From Desulfosarcina widdelii (GTDB lineage Bacteria > Desulfobacterota > Desulfobacteria > Desulfobacterales > Desulfosarcinaceae), in assembly GCF_009688965.1 (NCBI RefSeq), contig NZ_AP021875.1, positions 6,324,001-6,388,000 on the forward strand: a stretch of 64,000 bases of DNA, written 5' to 3'. Below the pieces are notes generated by a model. The model was not told the origin of the DNA, made no database searches, and saw nothing but the letters and a program-made list of their open reading frames with translations. A program made the position numbers and the translations under genes. This document shows positions 35,245 to 44,898 of the stretch, in pieces (position 1 is the first letter of the stretch; each line of letters begins with the position of its first letter).

Positions 35245-35598
35245 ATGAATATCGACCATTGTCCACTATGTGGCGGCAGCATGAAAGTGCAGAAACTCAA
35301 ATGCCTCCAGTGCGAGATCAGTATCGAGGGTGAATTTTTTACGTCTCCGATTCTTTCGCTTTCGGAAGACGAACAGCTTTTTATCGAGCTTTTCGTGCTC
35401 AACAGCGGCAGTCTGAAAAAAATGGCAGAGATTATGCAGGTTACCTATCCGACGATTCGTTCCCGGCTGAATGCCATTATCCGAAAGATGAAGCAGGTTT
35501 CCGGCGATCAGGATACGTATAAACAAAAAATACTTCAAAAAGTGGAAGCAGGGAAACTCAGTCCCGAAAGTGCGGCCAACATCATCCGAAATCTGTAA
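35245..35598 (+). CDS. DUF2089-family zinc-ribbon and HTH protein
   Basis: A 117-residue protein: an N-terminal zinc ribbon with CPLCGGSM and CLQCE, then a helix-turn-helix (QLFIELFVLNSGSLKKMAE, followed by QVTYPTIRSRLNAIIRKM) characteristic of DUF2089. It is probably a transcription factor. GGGAGGAAGGG precedes the start. It is the first gene of a five-gene run with LemA and TPM proteins, so it likely controls that operon. The C-terminal VEAGKLSPESAANIIRNL is a short SHOCT-like helix pair. Confidence 0.85.
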   Translation: MNIDHCPLCGGSMKVQKLKCLQCEISIEGEFFTSPILSLSEDEQLFIELFVLNSGSLKKMAEIMQVTYPTIRSRLNAIIRKMKQVSGDQDTYKQKILQKVEAGKLSPESAANIIRNL

Positions 35599-35614
35599 AC
35601 CATGGTGAATCGTG

Positions 35615-36343
35615 ATGAAAGAGTTCGATCATATTGAAAAGATGCGGGAGCAGGGTATTCTGAGCGAGGAACAGGCCCGGATGCTCAGTGACTCCGTAAA
35701 GGAATCCAATCAGCGAAAGACAGGACGGCAACCCGCTGAATCGAAAAACACCCAGCCGCCTTCCATAAAAAAATTTCTGATTGTGTCCGGCATCCTCTTT
35801 TTCTTTCTCTTCGCAGCGTTGGTTCTCAACTCGGGAAATAAGCCCCTGTTTTTTCTATTGTTATTGGTGCTCATTACATTTGGATGCCTGGCGGTGGTAT
35901 TGCTCATCATGTTCAATACACTGGCCTGGAAAAAAGAGGGAATTGCACGAACCCTCGCGCTGATGGTCAATGAGATGGATCGAAAAGATTCTTTGGTCCC
36001 CCAAATTTGGGAATGCATCGGCAAATTTTCGACACATGAGTCCGGCATCCACGAAAAAGTGACGCTCGAACGCTCCCAATCGGCCGGGAAATCCGCCAGC
36101 GGTGATCGGGAATCGGATCGCTCCTCATCTGCTATTGAAGCCCTTGTGGAAGATTATCCCGAAATCAAATCCGATCGGAACTTTCAGCAGTTGTTCGATC
36201 AGCTGGTGGAGACTGAAAACCGGATTACCGCCATTACGAAATGGCATAACCATAATGCGGGCAATTACAACGGACTGCTTGAAACCTTTCCGTTTTCCGC
36301 CGTCGCCATGATTTTTTCGTTTGACAAGGCAACCTATTGTTAA
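35615..36343 (+). CDS. divergent LemA-like membrane protein
   Basis: A 242-residue protein. Residues 1-25 form a short motif (MREQGILSEEQARMLSDS) like those in SHOCT-type linkers; two membrane helices follow at about 52-73 and 77-99. The C-terminal half keeps the LemA pattern: a DSLVPQIWECIGKFSTHES helix, an ALVEDYPEIKSDRNFQQL stretch and LVETENRITAITKWHNHNAGNYN, ending in FPFSAVAMIFSF. A Ser-rich insert replaces the usual middle. Start: GTGATGA gives two adjacent start codons; the ATG at 35615 is chosen. It overlaps nothing but stops 23 bases before the true LemA gene. Confidence 0.75.
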   Translation: MKEFDHIEKMREQGILSEEQARMLSDSVKESNQRKTGRQPAESKNTQPPSIKKFLIVSGILFFFLFAALVLNSGNKPLFFLLLLVLITFGCLAVVLLIMFNTLAWKKEGIARTLALMVNEMDRKDSLVPQIWECIGKFSTHESGIHEKVTLERSQSAGKSASGDRESDRSSSAIEALVEDYPEIKSDRNFQQLFDQLVETENRITAITKWHNHNAGNYNGLLETFPFSAVAMIFSFDKATYC

Positions 36344-36366
36344 AGCCAATAGATAAGGAGTTAACG

Positions 36367-36969
36367 ATGAATACCAAGATTACCCTGTTGCTGGCGGCAT
36401 CGTTTATCGCAATCGTTGCTGTTTTCGGCGTGGCGCTCATACTGGTTCACAATGGCATTGTGGATGCAGACAAACGCGTGGAAGAAGCCAAGGCCCAGAT
36501 CGGCGCCGTTTGTCAGCGACGCCTGGACCTGATGCCAAATCTGATTGAAACCGTCAAGGCATATGCGGCCCACGAAAAAAGTGTCCTGACCTCGGTAACC
36601 GAGGCCCGGACCCATGCCCAGAACACCTTGGACCGGCTTGCCAGGGATGGATATACCCCTGAGACCATGAAGGCCCTTGAAACTTCCCAAGCCCAGGTAA
36701 CCTCATCCATCCGGGGCATCTTTGCCCTTGTTGAAAACTATCCCGACCTGAAAGCCTCCTCCAATTTTTTAGCCTTGCAGGACCAGTTCGAAGGAACGGA
36801 AAATCGGATTTCCGTGGCCAGGCAGCGGTTTAACAGTGCGGTTCGTATTTACAATTCAAAAATTGAAAAATTCCCCGGAGTCCTCATCGCTCCCATTTTC
36901 GGCTACCAGGAAGCCGAGTATTTCGAAGCCAAAGAAGACGCCTATGAACCGGTCCAAGCGAAATTTTAG
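36367..36969 (+). CDS. lemA: LemA family protein
   Basis: A 200-residue LemA protein with one N-terminal membrane helix (residues 5-27) and a long helical cytoplasmic or periplasmic domain. Family motifs: RRLDLMPNLIETVKAYAAHEKSVL, LVENYPDLKASSNFLALQDQFEGTENRI split by helices, then ARQRFNSAVRIYNSKIEKFPG, all typical. Start at 36367 follows AAGGAG; its upstream frame overlaps the preceding gene. The final 26 bases overlap the next gene, a sign of coupled translation. Confidence 0.9.
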   Translation: MNTKITLLLAASFIAIVAVFGVALILVHNGIVDADKRVEEAKAQIGAVCQRRLDLMPNLIETVKAYAAHEKSVLTSVTEARTHAQNTLDRLARDGYTPETMKALETSQAQVTSSIRGIFALVENYPDLKASSNFLALQDQFEGTENRISVARQRFNSAVRIYNSKIEKFPGVLIAPIFGYQEAEYFEAKEDAYEPVQAKF

Positions 36970-38614
36970 CGCATCGATAAAAAGGCGAATTTTTTTCGTC
37001 GTGGTGTTGGCGGGGCTGCTTGCCTGTTCCCGGGAGCAGGCGTTCGACCTTGAAAAATTCATCCGACAACGACCGGATGACGACGGACGGATTTTCGATT
37101 ATGTGGGACTCATGCAGGACGTCACCGAGTCCGCCGATCTTTATCTGAGCACCATCCATGATCGCTACCATATTGAAATCCTCATCGCCGCCGTGCCGTC
37201 ACTGCAGGGGAAATACTCGGTGAACCAGGCCGCAGCAAAACTCTTCACCAACTGGGATGTCGGGAGGGACGATCAAGGCCGGGGAATTCTTCTGCTGCTG
37301 GTGGACGACACCAAAGAGGTAAAGCTTGAGGTCGGTCTGGAACTGGAAGATGTGTTCACGGATATGTTTACTGGGTATATCGAAGACCTGCAATTGCAGC
37401 CGCGGTTTGCCGCCGGAGAATTGGAAATTGGCCTGATTGCCGTGATGGAGGAACTGGAAGCCCGTTCCCAGGTCAAATACCGGGGAAAGTACACGCCGGC
37501 GGACATCGATCGGCTGGATACCGAATATCTGTCCCAGGGCGCCGGTGCGCTTCGGGATCTGGATGAAGAATTCCAGCAGATTCAATTCTCGGGTACCGTC
37601 AACAACGACTACCCTGCCGGACAAACGCCCGATGAAGCCTGGCAAACCATGATCCGGCGCTGGCAGGACAAGGTGCGCGACCCCTATGTGGGCGTATTCA
37701 CGCCCCTGGCTCGGCTCACTTACCGCGACTTTACCAATATGCCTGACTCCCGCTTTGAAAAGGAGTTCCGGACCTACGCCAATAGACCGTATGAAATTCG
37801 TCGTGAAGGCAATTATGCGGTGGTCTGGTTCGGCAAGAAAAAGGGATGGGACAACTCCCCCTTTCTGTTGAGCCGGACATTCGAGGGATGGCAGTTCGAT
37901 CTGGTCCATCAGCGCCGTTTCATCCGCATGGGACCGGCTCCTGAATGGGGGGTGGAGTTTTCCGAATATCCGCACATGGGGCTTTTGATGGACGCTTTTC
38001 AGTTCAAGGGTCAGGATATCCCCCTCGAAGGAGAAGATCTTTATACCATTGGAAGAGATGTCGAACTGGCTAACCGAATACTGGAGCAGGAAGCTTCATA
38101 TCAGGCCAGCCCGGAGGACTTCGATGCTCTCATGACCCTGGGAAGGCTGTACACCATCGCATCCATGAGCCGCAAAAGCATTGCCCTGCTGAAAAAAGCT
38201 CGGGCTGAAAATCCCGATGACCCGCGGCCGTATAAATATCTCGCCATTGCTCACGTCAATGCGCATTACCAGTACGATACGGCGCTCAAGATGCTTGACG
38301 AATATCTGAAACGAGCCCCCGGCGATGCATTCGGCCACAACTTCAGGGGGTATATCTGCTATCGGAAAAAAGAATACAAAAAGGCGGCAGATGCATTCGA
38401 GCAAGCACTGGCTACCAAACCGGACAACTGCTATGCGCATTTCTACCTAGCTTACACATATGCATGGCTCTATAACAAGGCACTCAAACTCGATCCGCGT
38501 CGAAGCACTTACAAAAACCGCTTTTACCTTCATCGGGACCGGACAAGAACCTACCAGGGCAGCCACCCCCTGAGGGTGACCAAGCTCAACCAGTGGCTGG
38601 CCGCAAAGAAATGA
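36944..38614 (+). CDS. TPM-domain lipoprotein with C-terminal TPR repeats
   Basis: A 556-residue exported protein. The signal peptide ends in a LAGLLACSRE lipobox. A TPM domain (about residues 35-190; ILIAAVPSLQGKYSVNQ and LLLLVDDTKEVKLEVG) is followed by a central region containing FTNMPDSRFEKEFR, and a C-terminal TPR array (about 380-520: LMTLGRLYTIASM, PYKYLAIAHVNAHYQYDTALKML). TPM proteins in other systems include phosphatases and partners of LemA. The start overlaps lemA by 26 bases. The TPR part suggests a scaffold in the periplasm. Confidence 0.82.
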   Translation: MNRSKRNFSASIKRRIFFVVVLAGLLACSREQAFDLEKFIRQRPDDDGRIFDYVGLMQDVTESADLYLSTIHDRYHIEILIAAVPSLQGKYSVNQAAAKLFTNWDVGRDDQGRGILLLLVDDTKEVKLEVGLELEDVFTDMFTGYIEDLQLQPRFAAGELEIGLIAVMEELEARSQVKYRGKYTPADIDRLDTEYLSQGAGALRDLDEEFQQIQFSGTVNNDYPAGQTPDEAWQTMIRRWQDKVRDPYVGVFTPLARLTYRDFTNMPDSRFEKEFRTYANRPYEIRREGNYAVVWFGKKKGWDNSPFLLSRTFEGWQFDLVHQRRFIRMGPAPEWGVEFSEYPHMGLLMDAFQFKGQDIPLEGEDLYTIGRDVELANRILEQEASYQASPEDFDALMTLGRLYTIASMSRKSIALLKKARAENPDDPRPYKYLAIAHVNAHYQYDTALKMLDEYLKRAPGDAFGHNFRGYICYRKKEYKKAADAFEQALATKPDNCYAHFYLAYTYAWLYNKALKLDPRRSTYKNRFYLHRDRTRTYQGSHPLRVTKLNQWLAAKK

Positions 38615-38651
38615 GAGAGACCCCCATTTCGCATTCAAGGCGAGACATATA

Positions 38652-40334
38652 ATGAAGTTTTTCATCTCGACATTCTTCACGTTTCTTGTTTTGCAAGCTG
38701 CACCTGTCAAAATATGCTGGGCTCTGCCGGATCATCGACCGTCCGACGAGCGCTGGTGCTTTGATTACACACGGTCACTGCCGTCCGACCTCGTCGATAA
38801 AGTGGACGAAGAGGGATACAGCATTCGAAAGCATTTCGATGTGGATTTCGTCGTGCTGGTCGTTCCCTCCCTGAACGGTCGAGAAATCGTTCCTATGACG
38901 GCCGAGTTGTTCACCCAGTGGGAAATCGGCAAACACACAAAGGGGAAAAAGGGCATCCTGATCCTGATCGCCGAAAAGGAGCAGCAGATTAAAATTGAAG
39001 TCGGGTACGATCTGGAAGCCATATATCCGGACATCTATATCGGGCAGGTGGAAAGGGAGTTTCTGAAGGAATTCCTGGAGCAGGCGGACTGGGATCGAGG
39101 CCTGCTGGCAACACTGGAAAACTTCCTGGAACGACTGTATCGAAAAGGCTTGGTCAATGAAGTGCGCGATACAGCATCTCCGGAATATGATCAACCGTAT
39201 TATTCCCAAGGGGCCGGTGCAAACACAACCTTTACCTTCGGCGGGGAAGCAAAGAAAGCGATACCGAAAACATCACCGGAGCGAAAGCGGTATTTCGGAC
39301 CGCAGGCCACGCCCCGTGAAGCGTTTGAACGCTACATGGAAACGCTGGCCCTGAATAATAAAGATAAAACCCTGGATATTTATTCGGACCAGTCAAAAAT
39401 TTTCTACCGGCATTGGCGAACCAGTTCCGGCCAGCGGCGTGCCGAGTACGATGCCGCCCGGGGGAAGCAATATGTGGTTCGGCAGCAAGGCAAATATGCC
39501 GTTGTCATGGCTCCGTTTAACACATCCATCGATACTTTTATCTGCCAGTGCCCCTATTTTTTCGTACGTTCCGATGCCGGCTGGCATATCGATATCAACA
39601 CCATGTCCCGCACGTTGATGATGGGCGGCCCCACCTGGCATCTCATCAGCATGGCCCATCCGTACATGTTTGCCTTCGAGGACTATTTGTTGAAAATGAA
39701 CCGTTATTATCCCAAACAGGGTCAACATGCGTTCCTTGGAATTACCTATCCGCTATTTCATAAGGGACGTGGTCCCTTTCAAATCAGTCCGGAATGGGAC
39801 AGCCCTGCAAAAAAGGCCGGCATCCAGGACAAGGATATTTTGATATCGATCGACGGGATAACAATTACCGAGCCGTATCAGGATTGGGAAATGATGAAAC
39901 GGTTCCAGCCAGGGGACCGTATCGAGGTCATTGTCAGGAGAAACGGCAGGCAGAAGAAAATTCGGGTAACTCTGGCTCCGCTCAAGTCCTATCTGGATGA
40001 ATTCCCCTATGTGAGGAAACATGGTGATCCCTGGACCGGATTCTATTTTGCCTATTCACAACCTTACGAAAGAGAAATTGAAGACGTTCAACTTTCCGTG
40101 ATCGACGTCGTTGCAGGAAGCCCTGCGCAAAAGGCCGGATTTCGACCCGGGGACCTGATCTATGAAGTGCCCGGCTCCCGGGATCGACACGTGGGGTTTT
40201 ACGATTATAAGAGAATGTTAAAACGAATGCGCCCCGGTCAGAAAACCCGCCTTAAGGTTTTGCGCAACCTGAAAAAACGTTTGGAACTGGAAATCGAAAT
40301 CGGCAGCTATACCGAAGGAAAATCCGGCATATAA
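38652..40334 (+). CDS. TPM-domain protein with two C-terminal PDZ domains
   Basis: A 560-residue secreted protein with an N-terminal signal peptide (to about residue 25). A TPM domain spans roughly 35-180 (HFDVDFVVLVVPSLNG, GILILIAEKEQQIKIEVGYDLE). Two PDZ-like domains lie near 370-440 (SPAKKAGIQDKDILISIDG) and 475-555 (SPAQKAGFRPGDLIYEV). No protease triad is seen. Paralogous to the preceding gene in its TPM half, but the C-terminus is different, which suggests the two act on different partners. End of the operon. Confidence 0.83.
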   Translation: MKFFISTFFTFLVLQAAPVKICWALPDHRPSDERWCFDYTRSLPSDLVDKVDEEGYSIRKHFDVDFVVLVVPSLNGREIVPMTAELFTQWEIGKHTKGKKGILILIAEKEQQIKIEVGYDLEAIYPDIYIGQVEREFLKEFLEQADWDRGLLATLENFLERLYRKGLVNEVRDTASPEYDQPYYSQGAGANTTFTFGGEAKKAIPKTSPERKRYFGPQATPREAFERYMETLALNNKDKTLDIYSDQSKIFYRHWRTSSGQRRAEYDAARGKQYVVRQQGKYAVVMAPFNTSIDTFICQCPYFFVRSDAGWHIDINTMSRTLMMGGPTWHLISMAHPYMFAFEDYLLKMNRYYPKQGQHAFLGITYPLFHKGRGPFQISPEWDSPAKKAGIQDKDILISIDGITITEPYQDWEMMKRFQPGDRIEVIVRRNGRQKKIRVTLAPLKSYLDEFPYVRKHGDPWTGFYFAYSQPYEREIEDVQLSVIDVVAGSPAQKAGFRPGDLIYEVPGSRDRHVGFYDYKRMLKRMRPGQKTRLKVLRNLKKRLELEIEIGSYTEGKSGI

Positions 40335-40391
40335 AAAATTCTCAATGGGTCGTCATCGGACATACCATTAACTCATGGAGATCTTCGATTG

Positions 40392-41099
40392 CTAATGAGT
40401 CGTCAACCACTCGAGCAAAATAGCCGAGACTCTTTCAGGTTTTTCCATCGAAGTCATATGCCCGCAATGGGTGATAATTTCCAGTTGTGAGTCCTGAATC
40501 AACCCTGCCATTTCTTCGGAACATTCCAGGGGGGTGACCCGGTCCTGCTCTCCGCAGACAATTACCGTCGGACAGCTAATATCTGAAAGGCAGGGGACCT
40601 GGTTGGAGCGGCCCATGATGGCCTGCTGCTGCCGGATGAAAACTTCCGGTCCGATTCGGTTGGCCATGTCCACGATCCGACGTTTCAATGCCCCATCCTC
40701 CACCCTGTCCGGATGAACCAGGACGGAAAAGAGCAATTCGTTCACATCGGTAAATTTTCCTTGCCGACACAAAGCGATCAGCTTTTGGCGCTTTTCGATC
40801 TGCTCAGCCGAGTCCGCCCGGGCCGAGGTGTCGATCAGCGCCAATCGTTCAACCCGATTGCCGTACCTTCGGCAAATTTCCAGAGCGATGTAGCCGCCCA
40901 TGGACAGACCTGCCAACGAAAAACGGTCAGGGGCATCGGCAACCACCGCTTCGGCGATACGGCCAATGGTTTCGTACTGCATGTGCTTTTTGGTAACGAT
41001 GCATTCGGAAATTTGGCCGAGGACTGCCACCTGGTGCTGCCACAGGGCATGGTCGCAAAGCAGTCCCGGAATGAGAAGCAACGGGATTTTTCTCATCAT
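40392..41099 (-). CDS. alpha/beta hydrolase
   Basis: A 235-residue cytoplasmic hydrolase. Nucleophile elbow AGLSMGGY (Ser in GLSMGG), acid in CGEQDRVTP and His in HCGHMTSMEKPE complete the Ser-Asp-His triad. The opening LLLIPGLLCDHALWQHQ carries the oxyanion-hole HG-like motif replaced by PGL. Likely a small ester or thioester hydrolase in the catabolic cluster that begins here. The upstream gene in transcription order is a 4-hydroxybutyryl-CoA dehydratase-family enzyme. Confidence 0.85.
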   Translation of the reverse strand: MMRKIPLLLIPGLLCDHALWQHQVAVLGQISECIVTKKHMQYETIGRIAEAVVADAPDRFSLAGLSMGGYIALEICRRYGNRVERLALIDTSARADSAEQIEKRQKLIALCRQGKFTDVNELLFSVLVHPDRVEDGALKRRIVDMANRIGPEVFIRQQQAIMGRSNQVPCLSDISCPTVIVCGEQDRVTPLECSEEMAGLIQDSQLEIITHCGHMTSMEKPERVSAILLEWLTTH

Positions 41100-41162
41100 C
41101 GTTTTCGATTCTCCTGTCCTCGAATCAAAAAGCCATTAGGAACGCCATTGTGTGGATATGCA

Positions 41163-42620
41163 TTATTCCTTTTTCCGAGAAGGAATGCCTGCCAGGGCCT
41201 TGGCCAGGGACATCTTTTTGGCCAGGTCTCCTTCCCGGAAAATCATGATACGCTGGGCCTGGGGAGAACCGGCGCCGTGCATGGATTCCACCATGGCGGT
41301 TCCGCCCGTCATGGCCTCGATGAGCCGGCCGATCTTGATGCGGTCTTCCACCGGGATGTCGGCAACCCCGGTGAAGTATTTTTTCACCAGATGGCCCACA
41401 TCGTCGCTGCGCAGATCGTACTCGCTGGGCAATGTCGCGATAAATCCGCCGGCCAGGTCCACCGCCAGGCGGGCCACCTCGAAATGAAAGCGGGTGACAT
41501 TCTGTTTGCACACGTTGGCCAGCATGGTGTCCACCATGTAGGCCCCGGATTCGGTGGGCACCCCTTCGACCGAACAGGCGATGGACGAGCTGTAAAGCGT
41601 TTCGCTCAGGTGGATCATCTCGGTCACCTTGTCGCGAACATGGGACCCTTTGGCCGATCCCTGGGCCTGGGCCAGGTACGTGACCGCACCGGTGAGCACA
41701 TCCATCAGGCCGGTCTTGCAGGCCCCGTAGTTGGCCCGGTGGTGCGCCGCAAAACGGTAAACGATGGATCCCGTGAACTCCGCCTCGCCGTTGAGGAAAA
41801 TCCGCTCATTGGGAATGAAAACATCGTCGAAAACGATCATGGCCTCGCCCCCGACGGCGCCGAAGCGGGGTTTGCCCACATCGATGGTTTCCTGTTTGTC
41901 CCGCCGGTCGTCCCCGGCCTGACGGCCGAAAACCATGGTGATGCCCGGTGCATCGATGGGGATGGCGCCCACCAGAGCGTAGTCCTTCGATTTCTCGTCC
42001 ATTGCCATGGTGGGCATGATCAGGATTTCATGGGAATTGACCGCGCCGGTCATGTGCAGTTTGGCCCCCCGGATGACGAAGCCGTCAGAGCGGCGTTCCA
42101 CCACCCGGACGAACTGGTCCGGGTCTGGCTGGTCGACCGGGCTCTTGGAACGGTCTCCCTTGGGATCGGTCATGGCGCCGACCACCATTAAATTCTCGTC
42201 CTGAATATCGGTCAGCCACTTTTTGAACCGCTCGAAATAATCGGTGCCGCATTTTCGGTCCACTTCGTAGGCCACCGAATAGACGGCATTGATTCCGTCG
42301 AGCCCCACGCAGCGTTGGAAACAGGTCCCGGTTTTCTGGCCCAGCACACGCAGCAGTTTGACCTTTTTGATCAGGTCCCCGACATTCTGATGTACATGGG
42401 TGAAGCGGCTGACTTTACGGCCCGTAAGATGAGAGGTTGCCGTTGCCAGATCGTGATATTCGTCACTGGAGGCCAGGGCGTAGGTCATGGCTGCCGCCCG
42501 CACGTGAGGCGCCGTGGCCGGGTGAACGGTGACATCTTCGATCTTCTCGCCCTTGTAATAGATGACCGGGTTGATGGCCTGCAAACTGGACATGTAGTCC
42601 GCACTGGTTTTGATTTTCAT
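41163..42620 (-). CDS. 4-hydroxybutyryl-CoA dehydratase-family enzyme, copy 1
   Basis: A 485-residue enzyme of the 4-hydroxyphenylacetate 3-hydroxylase/4-hydroxybutyryl-CoA dehydratase family. The [4Fe-4S] ligands of the true dehydratase are all present: C100 and C104 in TCFQRC, and H294 and C301 in HRANYGACK (the two are seven residues apart, as His292/Cys299 in Clostridium aminobutyricum), with Lys302 equivalent to its Lys300. The FAD-binding fold follows the same order. So a radical dehydration of a 4-hydroxyacyl-CoA to crotonyl-CoA-type product is supported rather than a flavin hydroxylase. Start at 42620 follows AGAGGACAG. The actual substrate is unknown. Confidence 0.85.
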   Translation of the reverse strand: MKIKTSADYMSSLQAINPVIYYKGEKIEDVTVHPATAPHVRAAAMTYALASSDEYHDLATATSHLTGRKVSRFTHVHQNVGDLIKKVKLLRVLGQKTGTCFQRCVGLDGINAVYSVAYEVDRKCGTDYFERFKKWLTDIQDENLMVVGAMTDPKGDRSKSPVDQPDPDQFVRVVERRSDGFVIRGAKLHMTGAVNSHEILIMPTMAMDEKSKDYALVGAIPIDAPGITMVFGRQAGDDRRDKQETIDVGKPRFGAVGGEAMIVFDDVFIPNERIFLNGEAEFTGSIVYRFAAHHRANYGACKTGLMDVLTGAVTYLAQAQGSAKGSHVRDKVTEMIHLSETLYSSSIACSVEGVPTESGAYMVDTMLANVCKQNVTRFHFEVARLAVDLAGGFIATLPSEYDLRSDDVGHLVKKYFTGVADIPVEDRIKIGRLIEAMTGGTAMVESMHGAGSPQAQRIMIFREGDLAKKMSLAKALAGIPSRKKE

Positions 42621-42689
42621 TGTCTGTCCTCTGGGTGGGGTTATGGCTTAACTTTTACGAGCCCGTCGGAAATGCAACTTTTCTACGAG

Positions 42690-43694
42690 TCAAACAACTT
42701 TCGGGCCTTTTAAAACGATTTTGCCGAAACTCTTCCTGCCGGAAAGGGCAGCAAGCGCCTCGGGATAATCCTCGAATGCATACTGACGGTAGATGATCGG
42801 CCGGACCTTGCCGGCAGCCCACAGGCGATTCAGCTCCGACTGGGTCTGCTCGATGCGTTGGGGATCGTGGTGCCTGTAATTTCCCCAAAACAGGCCGATC
42901 ACATCCATATTTTTCAACAGAATCCGGTTCAAGGTGATGGACGGAATGATGCCGGAAGCGTACCCGATCGTGATGATGCGGCCCTCGAAGGCGATGCAGC
43001 GGGTGCTTTCTTCGAATACAGACCCGCCAACCGGATCGAAGATGACATCGACTCCCCGGCCATCGGTAACTTCCTGGATGACCTTGCAAAATGAATCTTC
43101 ACGGTAGTTGACGGCCACCTCGGCGCCTGCACGCCGGCAGGTTTCAAGTTTTTCATCGCTTCCGGCGGTGGCGACCACTTTTGCACCCAGTGCACAGCCG
43201 ATCTGGATGGCCGCAGTGCCCACACCGCCGGCTCCGGCATGGACCAGGAGCCACTCGTCGGCCTGCAGCCTGGCACGGTGGACCAGGGCCATATGGGCCG
43301 TCTGGTAGGTCAACTGAAAGACGGCAGCTTCTTCATAAGTCATATCCTCGGGCAGGATGAACGTGTTTACCTGCTCCGACACCATATACCCGGCACAGGC
43401 GGCCTTACCGAAAGACATCACCCTATCGCCGACCTGAAATGCAGATCCCGAGCCGGCCTCCACAACCCGGCCGGCGGCTTCCACCCCGGGGATGAAAGGC
43501 AGGGTTCCTTTCTCCTGGTATTTCCCGGCAATGGCGAGAATATCCAGATAATTCAATCCAATGGCATTCACCTCAACAACGGCTTCTTCGGGCGGCGCGC
43601 ACGGCAGGGCACAGGATTTTAACTGTAATACGTCCTCGAATTTTCCGAATTGTGTGATTTGCCAGGCCAACATTTTTTCACGTCCGATGGGCAT
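42690..43694 (-). CDS. MDR-family NADPH:quinone oxidoreductase-like protein
   Basis: A 334-residue medium-chain dehydrogenase/reductase of the quinone oxidoreductase subgroup. Cofactor loop HAGAGGVGTAAIQIGCALGA matches NADPH binding; the N-terminal GroES-like domain has IGLNYLDILAIAGKY. Structural zinc Cys are missing, as expected in this subgroup. It likely reduces an enoyl-type or quinone substrate. The ATG at 43694 follows GAGGAACCC. It sits between the dehydratase and the amidohydrolase in the minus-strand cluster and could act on the alpha,beta-unsaturated product of the dehydratase; inference. Confidence 0.82.
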   Translation of the reverse strand: MPIGREKMLAWQITQFGKFEDVLQLKSCALPCAPPEEAVVEVNAIGLNYLDILAIAGKYQEKGTLPFIPGVEAAGRVVEAGSGSAFQVGDRVMSFGKAACAGYMVSEQVNTFILPEDMTYEEAAVFQLTYQTAHMALVHRARLQADEWLLVHAGAGGVGTAAIQIGCALGAKVVATAGSDEKLETCRRAGAEVAVNYREDSFCKVIQEVTDGRGVDVIFDPVGGSVFEESTRCIAFEGRIITIGYASGIIPSITLNRILLKNMDVIGLFWGNYRHHDPQRIEQTQSELNRLWAAGKVRPIIYRQYAFEDYPEALAALSGRKSFGKIVLKGPKVV

Positions 43695-43728
43695 GGGTTC
43701 CTCGCTACTTCAAATACGGGGCATCCGC

Positions 43729-44898
43729 TCAACGCTGCCCCGAAAGTCTTATGGCGGCCCGGCAGTAGATCTCTACGCCGGTGAGAAGAATGTTTTCATC
43801 GAAGTCGAAACGGGGATTGTGAAGCGGGGCGCAGCCGTCCCGCCCGACGCCGAGAAAAAAGAAGCATCCTTCGGACCGGTCCAGAAAAAAAGACATGTCC
43901 TCACCGCCCATGGTCGGTTCGGGCTCGACGACATTTTCAGAACCCACAATGCTGCCGGCAACCTCCCGAATTTCTCCGGCCATCCAGGGGCTGTTTGTCG
44001 TCACCGGATACCCCGGTTGGTAATCCAGTTCATAATCGGCGCCCATGGCCTGGCAGATTCCTTGAGCGACCCTGTCGATTCGCTCGGCCCAGGAATTCCA
44101 GATCTCTGGATCGAAGGTGCGCGTGGTACCGCTGAGAAAGGCCTTTTCCGGAATAATGTTAAACGTGGTCCCCGAATTGAACTGGCCGACGGTAACCACC
44201 GTGGGGCTCAAGGGGTTCATATGGCGGCTGACGATTCGCTGGAGGGCATTGACGATTTGGGTGGCGACATCGAGCGCATCGACGCAAAGATGGGGCATGG
44301 CGCCATGGCCGCCTTTGCCCTTTATGGTGAGATCGAAGCGATCCATGGCAGCCATCAGGGGGCCGGCCTTGACACCGATTTGCCCCTGGTCGACTCCCGG
44401 CCAAAGATGGCAACCCAGCGCATAGTCGACGTGAGGATTTTCCATGACACCCGCATCAATCATCGGCTTGGCTCCCCCCGGGCCCTCCTCTCCCGGTTGA
44501 AATATAAATTTAATATGGCCGGAGAGTTGGTCGGAAATTTCGGAAAGTACCGCCGCCGCACCCAGTACCATGGCCATGTGGCCGTCGTGGCCGCAGGCGT
44601 GCATCGCGCCTTCATGCGAGGAGGCAAAGGGCAGATCGGTTTTCTCCTCTACGGGCAGAGCGTCGAGTTCGCTTCTCAGCATCAGGGTTTTTCCGGGTTC
44701 GGGGCCGGCCAGCACACCGAGTACGCCGGTTTTTGCAATTCCGGTGGTCACCTCCAGCCCGAGCCGTTCCAGGCGGTCTGCCACGTATGAGGACGTTTTA
44801 CACTCCGTGTATGCCGTTTCGGGGATCCGGTGAAGATCTCTTCGCGTTTGAATGATCTTCTCCCGGTGCTTTTCGATCAGCGCCTTTATTTCATCCAT
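43729..44898 (-). CDS. M20-family amidohydrolase (hippurate/N-acyl amino acid hydrolase-like)
   Basis: A 389-residue metallopeptidase of the M20D group. Metal-site motifs: HACGHDGHMAMVLGAA, FQPGEEGPGGA (catalytic Glu), and the C-terminal PTMGGEDMSFFL and LHNPRFDFDE. These enzymes split amide bonds of N-acylated amino acids such as hippurate or indole-3-acetyl amino acids. In this cluster it may release an aromatic or aliphatic acid from a conjugate. AAGGAC precedes the ATG. Cytoplasmic; no signal peptide. Confidence 0.85.
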   Translation of the reverse strand: MDEIKALIEKHREKIIQTRRDLHRIPETAYTECKTSSYVADRLERLGLEVTTGIAKTGVLGVLAGPEPGKTLMLRSELDALPVEEKTDLPFASSHEGAMHACGHDGHMAMVLGAAAVLSEISDQLSGHIKFIFQPGEEGPGGAKPMIDAGVMENPHVDYALGCHLWPGVDQGQIGVKAGPLMAAMDRFDLTIKGKGGHGAMPHLCVDALDVATQIVNALQRIVSRHMNPLSPTVVTVGQFNSGTTFNIIPEKAFLSGTTRTFDPEIWNSWAERIDRVAQGICQAMGADYELDYQPGYPVTTNSPWMAGEIREVAGSIVGSENVVEPEPTMGGEDMSFFLDRSEGCFFFLGVGRDGCAPLHNPRFDFDENILLTGVEIYCRAAIRLSGQR

